Source of the DNA: Stomorhina lunata
Taxonomy: Eukaryota; Arthropoda; Insecta; Diptera; Rhiniidae
Direction: 5' to 3'
Length of the DNA: 64,000 nucleotides
Assembly: GCA_933228675.1 (NCBI GenBank)
Contig: OW121741.1
Location: 59,733,363 to 59,797,362 of the forward strand
Shown here: positions 46,265 to 58,201 of the stretch, one piece after another
How positions within the stretch are numbered: the first letter of the stretch is position 1
How the letters are laid out: every line of letters starts with the position of its first letter
Notes under the pieces: generated by a model
Databases searched by the model: none
What the model was told of the DNA's origin: nothing
The model's input: the letters and a program-made list of their open reading frames with translations, nothing else
Program-made: the position numbers and the translations under genes

Positions 46265-46622
46265 CAGGGTGGCCCAGAAAGACCGAAGTGGTGTGAATTG
46301 CTTATAACTTTTTATTTAAGAGATATTTTTTTAATTTTTGTTTTTAAATACTCGAAAATTTGCAACCAGACGGTTTATTGTTGACTGAGAGGGTGCAACC
46401 CGCACATTAAATTGACGACGGTATGCACGCTGAGTCAACACAATGGACCGTTGATTTGAAAAGTAAATTTCAACAATTTGGGCACGTTGTTCAATTGTGT
46501 ATTGCTCCATTATAAATTATCCAAGTCTTCTTTACAAAATACTGAAAAGAAAAGAAAAAAAAAAATTATAATAAAAAAGTTATAAGGAATTCACACCACT
46601 TCGGTCTTTCTGGGCCACCCTG
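46265..46622 (-). mobile_element. 358-bp mariner-type MITE carrying a transposase N-terminus
   Basis: Perfect inverted ends CAGGGTGGCCCAGAAAGACC extend to about 36 bp, flanked by TA (46,263-46,264 and 46,623-46,624). On the minus strand, ATG at 46,510 opens a frame for the helix-turn-helix start of a mariner-family transposase (EQYTIEQRAQIVEIYF, INRLVANF); the catalytic part is deleted. It is inserted within the Polinton and so is younger. Confidence 0.9.
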
Positions 46623-46629
46623 TATATAT

Positions 46630-46922
46630 ATTTACATTAATTGTAAGACCATAAACAAATTTATATGTATACGAGGAAATTATTAAGGAACTTAAATACA
46701 TTGTATTAGTTTCTTGTTAGGCTTTTTTTTTATTAATTGTAGAAACTGCAACCAAATTTAAATCATAAGAATTCAAACTATTTTTTTGCATTAATTGTAA
46801 ACCCAGCAAAAAATTTGAAATGTATGTGGAGAAATTTTAAAAAACTAAAATACGTTGTATTAGTTTCTTGTGGGGTTTTTTTTTTATTAAATCATAATAA
46901 TCTAAACTATTTTTTTTCCAAT

Positions 46923-46980
<58 letters not shown>

Positions 46981-49240
46981 TATATTCTTAAACGAGCAAT
47001 AATTGTTCATATATATATATATATAGAATGGCTATCTCGAAAACGGCTCTAACGATTTTGATAAAATTTGGACAGTGGGTATCTTTTTTGATGTATAGGT
47101 CGAAGAAGAAGGGACTTTTGGAACTTTTACCTCTAAGAGGGTAAAAACGGGTAAAAAGGGGAAAAAATCGAAAACGCTATGTCTCCTAAAGTAATAGGTA
47201 TAGAAACAAAATTAAAATTACGTTTTAAACAGCTTTGAAAATAAGCGGACAGGTGTTTGGTACTTTTTTGAAACTATGTCCGATAGGGGGTAAAAAAGGG
47301 TGAAAATAGTTTTTTTTGCACCTTTTTAACCCACTCTTATATTTTAAACTAAAGAATATAGAAAGAAACTTGGTACTGCAATCAATAGATGTAAAAAAAA
47401 CATGAAACACGTATTTGGTACTTTTTTGATTTTGGAGCCAAAATGGGTAAAAAAGGGATAAAATGATAACTTAACATCTCCAAAGTAATATGAATAGGAA
47501 CATTATACATTATGTTAAATGCGTTTTAAAAAATGTACCGAATTCAATTGGCACCAAAAAAGTACCAAATATACATATGGAACTTTTAGAAATTAGGGAA
47601 TAAAAAGGGGGAAAAATTAGTATTATTTTAAACAAATGAATGTTTGTCTGTATGTATGTTCTTTATAGAATAGTAAACTGTGAATTTGATTGTGTTATGC
47701 TCTTTAGCGAAGATGTTGCGGATAAGCCGGCGAAGGTTTTAAAGTTGATAAGACTAATTTCCGACAGATGGCGCCACTGAAAATTACTAAAAATTAATTA
47801 AATCCTAAACTGTACATTTGATCATGCTATGATCTTTAGCAAAGTTGTAGCGCATGAGCCGACGAAGGCTTTTTAGTTGGTATGAATAATTTCCGACAGG
47901 TGGCGCTACAGAAACTTACTCAAAGTCAATTTAATCGTAATCTGTACATTTAATCATGCTACAATCTTTAGCAAAGTTGTTGCACATGAGCCGACGAAGG
48001 TTTCTTAGTTGGTATGAAGAAATTTCGACAGGTGGCGCTACTGAAATTTACTCAAAGTCAATTTAATCGTATGCTGTACATTTAATCATGCTATAATCTT
48101 CAGCAAAGTTGTTACGGATAAGCCGAAGAAGGTTTATGAATTGGAATAAGCAAAGTCAGACAGTTGGCGCAACAGAAAACTACTCAAAATGAATTAAATC
48201 GTAAACTGTGCATTTGATCAGACTATAATCTTTAGCAAAGTTGTTGCGCATGAGTCGACAGAGGTTTCTGTTGATATGAATAATTTCCAAAATTATTCAA
48301 AATGAGTTAAACTGTAAACTATGCAAACTATGTGTTGGTCGGACAAAATAAATCAAATAATTCAAAATTAACTGAATATTTCTACAATGTCTTTCCTCTA
48401 AATTTATTTTAGCACTTTATAATATAAAATATATAAAAACTTTTAAATTTTCCTCAAAATGCTTATCATAAGCTCCGAGCAAGGCTCGGTCTACCAGGTA
48501 CTATATATATTAATTATATAACTTAAAAAAATCTAAGTGCATATGAGGGAATTTTAAAGAATGTTGTGGGTTTTTTCTTTAAAATACAATGCTTTATTTT
48601 TAATTTTTTATGATAATGTAATATTTGCGATAATAGTTATTTAAAAATTTAAAGAACTTAAATACGTTGTATTAGTTTCTTGTTGGTTTTTTTTTTATTT
48701 AAAATAATAATCTAAACTATTTTTTGCATTAATTGTAAAAAACGCAAACAATTTTAAATGCATATGGAGAAATTTTAAAGAACTTAAATACATTGTATTA
48801 GTTTCTTGTTGAGCTTTTTTTTTTTTTATTAATTGTAGAAACCGCAAACAAATTTAAATCATAAGAATTCAAACTATTTTTTACATTAATTGTAAAACCA
48901 GTAAAAAATTTGTAATGCACGTGGGGAAATTTTAAAAAACTTAAATTCAGATTAGTTGTATTAGTTTCTTGTTAGGGTTTTTTTTATTAAAGTCATAATA
49001 ATCTAAACTATTTTTTTCTAATACAAATATATATATAAATATATATGTATAAATATATATGTATAAATATATACAAATATATATATTACATTAATTGTAT
49101 AACTTAAAAAAATCTAAGTGCATATGAGGGAATTTTAAAGAATGTTGTGGCTTTTTTCTTTTAATTACAATGTTTCATTTGTTAATTTTTTATGATAATG
49201 TAATATTTGCGATAATATTTATTTAAAAAAGTGGTATAAA
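46630..49240. repeat. Dispersed ~130-150 bp repeats in the Polinton right third
   Basis: Five copies of a unit containing tgtattagtttcttgtt and an aacttaaata lead lie near 46,705, 46,857, 48,670, 48,796 and 48,957. A second unit, taacttaaaaaaatctaagt...gataatgtaatatttgcgata, occurs at 48,520-48,650 and 49,095-49,230. The Helitron-like element at 47.0-48.5 kb is embedded among them. Some could be relics of repeated leader sequences of lost genes. A TA microsatellite lies at 46,927-46,978. Confidence 0.75.
47025..48507 (+). mobile_element. Helitron/Helentron-like non-autonomous element with central tandem repeats
   Basis: Starts near gaatggctatctcgaaaacgg. Five copies of a 132-bp unit run from 47,675 to about 48,330 (start points 47,675, 47,807, 47,939, 48,071, 48,203; shared ctttagcaaagttgttgc). 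The 3' end has a perfect hairpin CCGAGC-AAG-GCTCGG at 48,475-48,489 followed by tctaccaggtactat. Central tandem repeats plus a 3' hairpin recall DINE-TR1-type elements. No transposase. Boundaries approximate. Confidence 0.5.
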
Positions 49241-49292
49241 TACTTTTTAACATTTAATTAGAAATTTATAAGTTTTTATTTCTTTAATAAAC

Positions 49293-49599
49293 ATGGAGGG
49301 ATTTCGTCTAAACAGAATCAACGCGATTTATTAATTCGGGACTTGCAAAGGATGTTTAAAAAAATTGTGGGTTATAATATCTATTTTGATATAGATTTTA
49401 ACCTACAAAAAATGGATGACCATACTTCGTATTACGATGTCAAGATATCGAATTTTGGGATAAGGAGCCTATAAAAATTGAAAAGCAAGAGTTCGAGGTA
49501 TTTATTCATGAGGGATACGCAACTCTTACTAAAAAAATTGACGATGGTTACGTTAGCCTGGAAACATGGATAATAAGTGAACTGCCATCGGAATATTAA
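49293..49599 (+). pseudogene. Broken small Polinton gene
   Basis: ATG at about 49,290 is followed by frame changes near 49,330, 49,360 and 49,450. Coherent pieces are KKIVGYNIYFDIDFNLQKMD and a longer one ending ETWIISELPSEY at TAA about 49,597-49,599. Roughly 100 codons in total, followed by an AT-rich repeated leader that also precedes the next gene. Family unknown. Confidence 0.45.
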
Positions 49600-49955
49600 A
49601 GAATTAAAATATTTATGTATTAATTGTATAATATTTTTCTATTACTTAATAAAAAACCTAAGAATATTAAAGAACTAAAATATTTGTATATTAATTGTAG
49701 AATATTTTTGTATTAATTAATAAAAAATCTAAATAAATATGGTGAAATTCAAAAGAACAAAAGTATTTTTCACTGAAAATTTTCACTATAAATTGTCGGA
49801 TAACAAGAGTAATAACATCAGTTCGATCTTAAAGCTTGTTAGCTAAAGTAGTTGAAAAAAGCAATAAAAAATAATTTAAAAAAGAATACGTTGAATTTTA
49901 TTAATAATATTGGTGAAAAAAAAAATTTAAAAAAAGTACACTAACCTTGAAAGAA
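49600..49955. other. AT-rich leader region
   Basis: Two direct copies of taattgtataatatttttctatta with taataaaaaacctaa (49,618-49,740). Probably the upstream region of the next plus-strand gene; no defined promoter motif. Confidence 0.4.
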
Positions 49956-50177
49956 ATGCCGATAAATGAAGCGTTTAAAATCTTAAAGTGTGAACGCAAA
50001 ATTACAACCTTTGGTGCTAGAACTATGCTGGAGTTGGAAGAACATGTAATTTTTCTTCCAGAAAAATATAGTTTCCTCCCCGACGAAGTCATGACGGATT
50101 TATCATCAGGACATTTTAATGTAAAGAGGATTCCAAACGGAACTTATTATAAATTTATATTTGAAATAAATAATTAA
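49956..50177 (+). CDS. Small OB-fold-like protein, candidate ssDNA-binding
   Basis: 73 residues from ATG 49,956 (the TTG upstream is not a likely start). Pattern of five short strands: ERKITTFGARTMLELEEHVI, FLPEKYSFLPDEVMTDL, HFNVKRIP and YYKFIFEI. Similar small proteins accompany insect Polinton-like elements, and an OB-fold role in single-strand binding is my guess. Intact frame, first of three small plus-strand genes at the right end. Confidence 0.5.
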   Translation: MPINEAFKILKCERKITTFGARTMLELEEHVIFLPEKYSFLPDEVMTDLSSGHFNVKRIPNGTYYKFIFEINN

Positions 50178-50285
50178 AAACAAAATCTATGTATATATTT
50201 TTATTAAAAAAATTAAATAAAAGTAAAAGCTATAAAAACTATAAAAAAATAATTATGCGTTTTTAATGTCAGTTGTATAAGAACA

Positions 50286-50825
50286 ATGAATTCGAATAGA
50301 TTCATAGTAATTGATGTTCAAGGATTTGTTATTGCTAATAAATTATTTGCTAAAGAAGTTTGCATTTTACACAATGTCAATGATGATTTTAAAACTAAAA
50401 CTTTTCTAATAAAATCTCCCTACAAATTCTCTGACCTAACAAATAAAGAAAAGAGGACAAATAAATGGTTATATTGGAATTTACATGGTCTAAGTTGGAA
50501 TGATGGTAACTCTACCCTTAAAGATGTAATCGAATACTTAACATTAATTATTGAAAACGAAAAATGTTCTATATGTTAAAGGATCTGAAAAAGAAAAATG
50601 GTTACAAGAACTATTTAGAACAACAGAACAGAAAATATGTATATTTAATTTAACCTCTTCTGAAAATATAACTTATATAAAAATAATTCACACATAAATA
50701 TTTGTAATTATCATAAGCAAAACATAATTAATAATTCATATCTGTGTGCTGAAAAGAGTGTTATTTTAATTCGGAATTATATTTCTTTATGTTTAGTTGA
50801 AGAAAAACTTGATGAACTCTTTTAA
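50286..50825 (+). pseudogene. Exonuclease-like (DEDD/RNase H fold?) accessory protein, frameshifted
   Basis: Starts at ATG 50,286 with FIVIDVQGF, an exonuclease-I-like pattern in which the second acidic residue is glutamine, then KEVCILHNVNDDF and WLYWNLHGLSWNDG. A frame change near 50,565 leads to a VLYVKGSEKEKWLQELF segment, and another near 50,697 leads to the last part ending at TAA about 50,823-50,825. Total about 178 codons. I recognise the family from insect elements but do not know its function; the nuclease link is weak. Confidence 0.5.
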
Positions 50826-50922
50826 CTTTTTTTAATAATTAGTTGTTAATTATTCACCATACGGATAGCAGTAAAATATTTATATACGGATAACTTCAAA
50901 TCAATAAAAGAAAATTAAAAAA

Positions 50923-51213
50923 ATGATGACATCTGAAGAACTAAAGGAATTTTTAAATAAATATAATGATAAAATAGATTATAATCATTTAAATATATTT
51001 CTTAAAATGATTAATGAATTGCGAATGTATAACAACATTAGTACACCATTTATATATTTTAATAATAACATTCACAAATATGATTGTGAAAATATTCAAA
51101 CAAAATCTTTTAATATATGTGCATGTCAATCATATTATGATCAATATATGTATACACTAAAACTTTATAAATTATATAAACGTATTTTTAATTTTTCTCC
51201 AAAAGAAAATTAA
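50923..51213 (+). CDS. Hypothetical Polinton protein, 96 residues
   Basis: Intact frame with start ATG 50,923 (ATG-ATG). Mostly helical, Asn/Tyr-rich, two cysteines in NICACQSYYDQYMYTLKLY. No known motif. Last gene before the right TIR. Confidence 0.5.
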   Translation: MMTSEELKEFLNKYNDKIDYNHLNIFLKMINELRMYNNISTPFIYFNNNIHKYDCENIQTKSFNICACQSYYDQYMYTLKLYKLYKRIFNFSPKEN

Positions 51214-51310
51214 ATTAAAGATAACATAATTGTAATTTTATTTCTTAAGATTTTTTTATATATTTGTATTTAACAAACATACAAAATAAAACCTAAAACA
51301 TACAAATCAA

Positions 51311-51763
51311 TATAAAATTCTTATTTTTATTCATTAATGGAAATATTTTCATATAGAAATGTTCACCTAGTACATTCAGACAGACGGACATAAATAAAAA
51401 ATTCTTATTTTTTATTCATTAATGGAACTATTTTCATATAGAAACGTTTACCTAGTACATTCAGACAGACGGACACATACGCTTTTCTTAAACTAAATCT
51501 TTCAATACTCTCCCCATTGAAGCAAGTGCTAAAACCGCAAAAGAAAAAAATACATTTTAATATACTCAAAATACATTTCAAATAAAGTCGTGCACCGCAC
51601 ATCAACATACACACACACACACATACACCAACCAACTATTTAAAACCACAAGTTAACCACAAAACAATAATTAAAATTACAGAAATATCGTACACATTAC
51701 ATACCCTACTTTTCTCATTCTCACCATCCTACCCGCTACTTTTCACAACCGCCAAAAATAACT
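51311..51763 (-). repeat. Right terminal inverted repeat of the Polinton
   Basis: Inverted match to the left TIR, longer by about 83 bp because the inner segment with catatagaaa and acattcagacagacggaca is present twice (51,330-51,391 and 51,412-51,472). Ends CCGCCAAAAATAACT at 51,763. Confidence 0.93.
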
Positions 51764-52132
51764 TCCCCCCCACACCCCCATTCAGACCCCGCCCTCCCAA
51801 AAACAACAACCTTGCCAAACTGATTTACTTGTACGGGGGGCGGACCAACCACCTTGCCACAATTATTTATACACGGGCGGACCAACCACCCGTTCCCCCG
51901 CCCACACTTATTTACACGGACGGACAAATGTCTCATACAATACAACAAACTTAACATACCGACTTTTTTCAAATACTACACACCTTTTCAAATACTATAC
52001 ACACTCCCATCCCTGCATGAGTCACACATTTGCATAATTTTTTCCATTTCTTAATACTATACATACTCCCAGCTATGCATGAGCCGGCGATTCCATACAA
52101 AGTGCTGCTGTTCAACGTCTATAAACATACTA
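51764..52132. other. GC-richer flank of unknown origin
   Basis: Begins with a C-run, then C-rich DNA with direct copies of gcggaccaaccacc (about 51,839 and 51,877) and of caaatactacacacctt-like and atactatacatactccc-like segments. Its composition contrasts with all neighbours. No gene is supported. Confidence 0.5.
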
Positions 52133-54216
52133 CTAAAATCGGTCCATAAATAACTGAGATATCGCCAAAACACTGAATTTGATGTATCGCAAATTGCCCA
52201 AAGCTCGCATTAGAGACTGTTTGTTGAAAAAATGAAATGCAGAAATAGGAAAAACCATTCTCCTTTAGCACGGACCTACATAAATTTTATATCAGATTTT
52301 AGGAAATTCCCCCTCCAAGCACGTTATTAAATTTTATCAAAAGCGGTCCATAAACAATTGAGATATCGCCATAACACTACATTTGATGTACAGCAAATTG
52401 CCCAAAGTACGTGTCTAAGAAATTTTGTTTACATTTTGTAAGTATTGTTTCAGCGATATCTCAGGTGTTTATGGACCGATTGTGATGAAATTGGACATCG
52501 TTCTTTGTGTGAGGATTTTCTAAAATCTATACTCCACAAATCTGATTACGACTACCATTCAAATTGTACCGATCAACTCAGAATCGGCAGGAGAATCGAT
52601 TTCGCGACCTCCGTCCGTCCGTCTGTTTGTCCGTCCGTCCGTCTACCTGTCTGTAATTTTTTCTGTTGTAGTCAAGTTTTTGGAGCTCCTGTTTTGTGGA
52701 TATCTCAGGTGTTTATTTTGATGAAATTTAATAGCGTATTTCGCAGGGGATTATCTAAATCTTGATGCATTCGGTAATTTGTGGTAGATATAATTTAGCG
52801 TTTAAGCGATGGTGTTTTGATCGACAATGATAAAATTCAGGGTGGGACAATATCCTAAAATTTTGTATAAAATCCAAGAGCTCCACAAATCTGATTTTAG
52901 CAGACAGACACTCTGCATTAATCTTAATTTTGTGTCTGACTTTTGAACATTATGATAACATTTGAGAATGTATTACATATCAAATTATAGGTAATCTTCC
53001 TAGGAAGTACAAAAATGCAGCTAACTACATGATATCCGTTCAAAACCTACATATGTATGTAAGTATCTCACATATCAACGACAATTTAAATTTTTTAATT
53101 ACAATTGGGAGAAATCCGTTCACGTTTGACAATTGATAACGTATAACTTCGGCTAAGATACGATGATGACATTTAGTATAAAGACGTTGTACAATATTGA
53201 TATTCAGGGCGATAACGTCTAAAATAAACTTTCTAGAGGGACAACATTTGACAAAAGTATTTCTGATCTCTTGAAAAGTTCGATATTGAAAATGGGCGAG
53301 CTCTATTCACATTTAGTGAAATCTCCCATATAACCCCGACCGGGAATCGATTTAATGCTGATAAATTAAATCACATTAAAATTGCACAAGGAACTAGAGC
53401 AAAACTTTCCAAACATCCATCGGACAGATCGAAAGAACAATACATCACAAATATTATTGATGAAGTGTTCATTTTAATTAATTAACTAACTTCAGATTAA
53501 AAAGTAAATCTTTAATAACTTTTCCGACAAAGCTGATATCCATCCATTCAAAAGCTATATATTTCACGTATGTATCTAAAACTAAGAGTGTATACCCTAT
53601 AATTTTAAGGCTTATCATTGTTAAAGCTTTGACCTAAATCAGTCCGCTAACTTCAGAGTTTTACATAACTAATCAAGAACTTTTACTGGTGGGATAATTC
53701 GTACGAATTAAAGTGCACAACCCTCACTGGGCACTGTGTTTTTGGGTTGCATGCCAGAATACTTAAACTTCATCAAATCGATGCGCTATTGCAAATGTAA
53801 GGGCATCTACATTTTGAAGCATCTTTTCTGCATGGTTTATCTGGTCTATCGAACTTTATTAAGTGTTCATAAAATATGTGTCTATTTTAATTCGAAGCTA
53901 CTGGCTGGCTTAAATATGCATTCTCTATTTGTAGTCTAGTAATCATTATCTTTCACAAAGGGACTACTTGGGTTTTAACAAGTGAAGCTTCAGTAGACAT
54001 CAGCCACCTGCCCAACCTAACCTTTGGGTGCATAACTATTCTAGATGATGACGCCACCGAAAAGCTTTTCTTTTTCCGACTCTTAATTTTAAAGACTCTT
54101 TGCATATAATACTAGTATAACCAAATTTTGCTAGGAATTACATTAAGTACTTTTGCAACACCATTGGTGAAGGGTATCCAAGATTCGGCAAAGCCAAATA
54201 TACCACTCTTAAGTGT
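52133..54216 (+). mobile_element. Helentron-like repeat, 5'-truncated
   Basis: Runs from the conserved cggtccataaataactgagat segment through tetranucleotide tracts (52,610-52,650) to the 3' hairpin (here GGCAAAGCC with one arm change) at 54,180-54,200. Same family as the copies at 5.5-9.0 and 59.3-61.8 kb. No ORF. Confidence 0.75.
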
Positions 54217-54826
54217 TTTTAGTATAGTGAAATGCCAAGCATCTAAAAGCTTCTCATAGTGATGGACATTTTAAACTCTAAACCAAATAAAAACCATTTC
54301 GGCAAAAACTGAGAGCTGTGTTATAAAACAAAACACATGTATCAAGAGTATATTTTATGAAGCTATATACCGTTAAAAATCGCTAAGCCTCTTCTTTTAA
54401 CATCGGGTATAAAAAACCGTTTTTTACCCGTAACTTCAGATTTTGGGGGTGTTTTGAAAATTCCAAAAATAGTGTTGTTCTACTCTACCTACCTACCAGT
54501 AAAATGGTATAACATCTCAGAAACTTTCACTTCATTTTTTTTTGTCGCAGTGTGTAATAAACAAAAAATTTACCATTTTGCACTGTGGACACTTGTTAAC
54601 TTATTTTCAAACAAAATATTTAGTTTCGAAAATACTTTGTTCCGGCTTAGTGGAAAATTTAGACCACTTTCAAACTTTCTGAGACCTTTTTAGATTACCT
54701 TGTCTTCAAAAAAAAATAGTCAATAGTGTCTTTTTTTTCTAAACACTGTTTCCTACAGTTATATTTTGAATAAGTTAGTAAAAAAGTGGAAACCCTCGCA
54801 CAGTGGTTTACGGACACTTTTTTTTA
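54217..54826. other. Stretch without recognised feature
   Basis: Moderately AT-rich; the frame at 54,454-54,693 has no family signature. Nothing supported. Confidence 0.35.
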
Positions 54827-55926
54827 TACCCTTCACCAATATGTGAAAGGGTTTTTTAAGTTTGTGATTCCGTTTGTAATTTTTTTATTAGTGATCGTAG
54901 ATAAAAATTATACCGATCGACTCAGAATCGGGAGGAGAATCGATTAAGCGATGTCCGTCTGTCTGTCTGTCTGTCCGTCTGTCTGTCTGTCTGTCTGTTG
55001 AAATCAAGTTTCTGAAGCCCCTGCTATTAAATTTCATTAAAATCGGTTTATAAACACCGAAAAAATACCAAAATTTAGACGAAAATTTTAAAATTTTTGA
55101 TTGAAACATACTTTTAAATAACAAGAGAAAAGAGATACTCCTGGTATACATGTGATAATATATTATATATTAGATTGTAGGAAATGGTTCCCCAAAGCAC
55201 TTTGTAAAATTTTATCAAAATCGGTTCATAAACCACTGAGATATCGCCAAAACACTAAATTTGATGTATCGCAAATTACCCAAAGTACGCATTAGTGAAT
55301 GTTTGTTGAAAAAATGAAATGCAGAAATAGGAAAAAACCATCCTTCTTTAGCACGGACATACACAAATTTTATATCCGATTTTAGGAAATTCCCACGTCA
55401 AGCACATTATTAAATTTTATCAAAAGCGGTCCATAAACAACTGAGACATCGCCAAAACACTACTTGTGATGTACACCAAATTACCCAAAGTACGTGTCTA
55501 AAAAATTACATTTACATTTTGTAAGTATTGTTTCAGCGATATCTCAGGTGTTTATGGACCGAATGTGATGAAATTTGAAATTTTTTTCAGCGTTCTTTGT
55601 GGGAGGATTTCCTAAAATCTGATGTATAAACTCTACAAATCTGATTCTGAATACCAATCAAATTATTCCGATCGACTCAGAATCGGCAGGTGAATCGATT
55701 TCGCGACCTCCGTCCGTCTGTCTGTTTGTCTGTCCGTCCATCTATCTGTCTGTCCGTCCGTCCGTCTACCTGTCTGTCCTTTTTTCTGTTGTAGTCAAGT
55801 TTTCGGATGAAATTGATGAAATTTAATAGCGTACTTCGCAGGGGATTACCTAAATTCTGATGCGTTCGGCAATTTGTGGTAAATATAATTTAGTGTTTAA
55901 GTGATATTTCAGGTGTTTTAAGTATG

Positions 55927-56461
55927 AAACACAATTGGAACGAACGACCAATTTTTCGGAACGAATATTCGTCGTTAGAAATAGAACATATGGGCATGTA
56001 AGAGTGTGCTCACAATTGATGCGTACGACGAAATTCGTCGTGCGTATCGAACAGTGCGATAGGTTTATTTCCATTTCATACGCAGACGAACGACGACTAA
56101 ACTGGATTAGAGTGGCTGTATATATATTTCTGTTGTAAAATATTAGAAATTATATGTGTTCTTGTTCAATATGGTCACCTTATAAAATGTAAACAAAAAA
56201 TATTTATTTCAAATAAGATTATTTAAATACAATAATCTTGTGTAATAATAAAAGAATAAAATAAAAAAAAAATTGCAAATGTTGTGAGTGCGCGATATGT
56301 CCGAAAGTGTAAGTAATTTGTGCAAATAAAAAATCAACAAAAATGGCGTCAACAACGTTTATTCGTCGCAAATGTGTTCAATCGACGAATTTACAAGACG
56401 AATTTTTAAATCCGAATTCGTCGTGCTGGACGAAATTAGTCATTCGTCCCAATTGTGTTTC
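55927..56461. mobile_element. 535-bp MITE
   Basis: Inverted ends GAAACACAATTGGAACGAA and, reverse-complemented from the right, GAAACACAATTGGGACGAA, with repeated ATTCGTCG-type motifs inside. It interrupts the Helentron-like copy between gtgttttaag and the continuation cgacaatgatgaaat. No coding capacity; superfamily not determined (no clear duplication). Confidence 0.7.
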
Positions 56462-58201
56462 TACCTTTAATCGACAATGATGAAATTTAGGATGAGACGA
56501 TATCCTAAAATTTTGTGTAAAATGCATATGTTTATACCTTCCAGGAGCTCCACAAATCTGATTTTAACAAACAGACACACTGCATTTATCTTAATTTTGT
56601 GTCTGACCTCTGAATATTATGATAACATTTGAGAATGTATTATATATCAAATTATAGGTAATCTTCCTAGGAAGTACAAAAATACAACTGAGTACATGAT
56701 ATCTGTTCAAAACCTACATATGTATGTATGTATCTCACATATCAACGAAAATTTAAATTTTTTAATTACAATTGCTTCCGTATAACTTCGCCTGAGGCAA
56801 TCTCTTAGTAGCTAATAAATGACAAATTTTAATAGATACGATGATGACATTTAGTATAAAGACATTGTACAATATCGTTATTCAGGGCGATAACGCCTAA
56901 AATAAACTTTCAAGAGGGACAACATTTGACAAAAGTATTTTTGATCTCTTGAAAAGTTCGGTATTGAAAATGGTCAAGCTCGGTTCACATTTAGTGAAAT
57001 CTCCCATGTAACCTCGACCGGGAATCACTTTAATGCTGATAAATTAAATCACATTATAATTGCACTAAGAACTAGAGCAAAAGTTTCCACACATCCATCT
57101 GACAGGTCGAAAGAACAATACATTACACAGGTCAACAGCAAAAATGTGCTCGAGTTACCACTATATACATTTGATGTATCATGGCTACCATAGTACAAAA
57201 ATGGTAAAATTTTTAAATTCTATGGCAAGATTTAAAAAAAAAAAAAATTTTTTTAAATTGCAATTTTTTTTAGACGTTTCTTCAAATAATTAATGATAAC
57301 TTAAAACTACTAGTCCGATATTATTAACATAAAATCAGAAAAATTAAGATTTACATAGCCTTTAATTCGTCTATATATCGCGTTTCAATCGGATCAATAG
57401 TATCGGAGTTATAAGAAAAAACTTAAGAAAAAATATATTTTTTACGTAAAAATGGCAAAAATTTCCGTTTTAAAAAAATCATGAAAAATCGAAAACGGCA
57501 AAAAACTTCCAGATTTATTATTTTATCGCATAGCGACATATAATAACAACAAAATGAGATATCGACCATAAAAATCGATTGATTTTTTTTCGAATTTATT
57601 CTCAATTTAGTGAATTCGCTCATTTCCACAAAATTTTAGTTTTTTGCTTGATATACGCATTATAGCGGGTTTTCAAATGTATGTAAAAAATAAATTTTCC
57701 AATTTTCCATGTCGGATTATTGTGAGATTTGGTGAGAAACTTCCACCCACAAAATTTTAGTCGAATTGGACAACGTTAACACGTAGTGCATAGGCCCCAA
57801 ATCTGAAAAATAGCGTTTAAATCGAAAAAAATTCTCAAATTTTCAGTTTTTTCAAAATTAAAGCTATTTATTCCCCCTTTTGAAAAAAGTGGATCCTGGT
57901 CCTTAGGACAAACTCAATGAGATTTCCAATAAGCAACATATCTTTAAAATCGGTCAAACAGTTTTCGAGTTACTACAATTTGCACTGGCCATTACATGTC
58001 CTTGAGGACTTGCCGAGGGCAATTGACCAAAAAATGTGACAAAGTCAAATCGATGGAATAGATCAAAAATGTATTTCATTGTTTTATTCGTGTATTTTAT
58101 TTTATATTTTATTTTTTTAATTTATTACAACATATAAAATAAGGAAATAAATAAATATTATAAACTACAAACTTTGGAATTTTCTTTTATGACATTTTCT
58201 A

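Larger units (their letters stand above)
31562..51763. mobile_element. Polinton/Maverick (adintovirus-like) element, 20.2 kb
   Basis: Inverted terminal repeats starting AGTTATTTTTGGCGG and ending with its complement CCGCCAAAAATAACT enclose the full Polinton gene kit: protein-primed DNA polymerase B, chromodomain integrase, packaging ATPase, adenain-like protease, PLA2 protein and capsid candidates. The AG...CT ends are the known Polinton rule. A 6-bp duplication is expected but the flanks differ (TTTTAT left, TCCCCC right). Minus-strand genes occupy 32.0-40.2 and 41.6-46.2 kb, plus-strand genes 40.3-41.6 and 49.3-51.2 kb. Insertions at 46.27 and about 47.0 kb and many frame lesions mark it as a decayed resident copy. 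Confidence 0.95.

Noticed and set aside
45780..49599. Homology between the 123-residue gene and the broken gene at 49.3 kb
   Set aside because: Only a short FDI/DD pattern is shared, which could be chance.
31556..51769. 6-bp target duplication of the Polinton
   Set aside because: Flanking hexamers TTTTAT and TCCCCC do not match, so no duplication is claimed.
57423..57629. 68-residue frame in the CACAG-element arm
   Set aside because: Lies in an inverted repeat arm, not preserved in the other arm; no motif.
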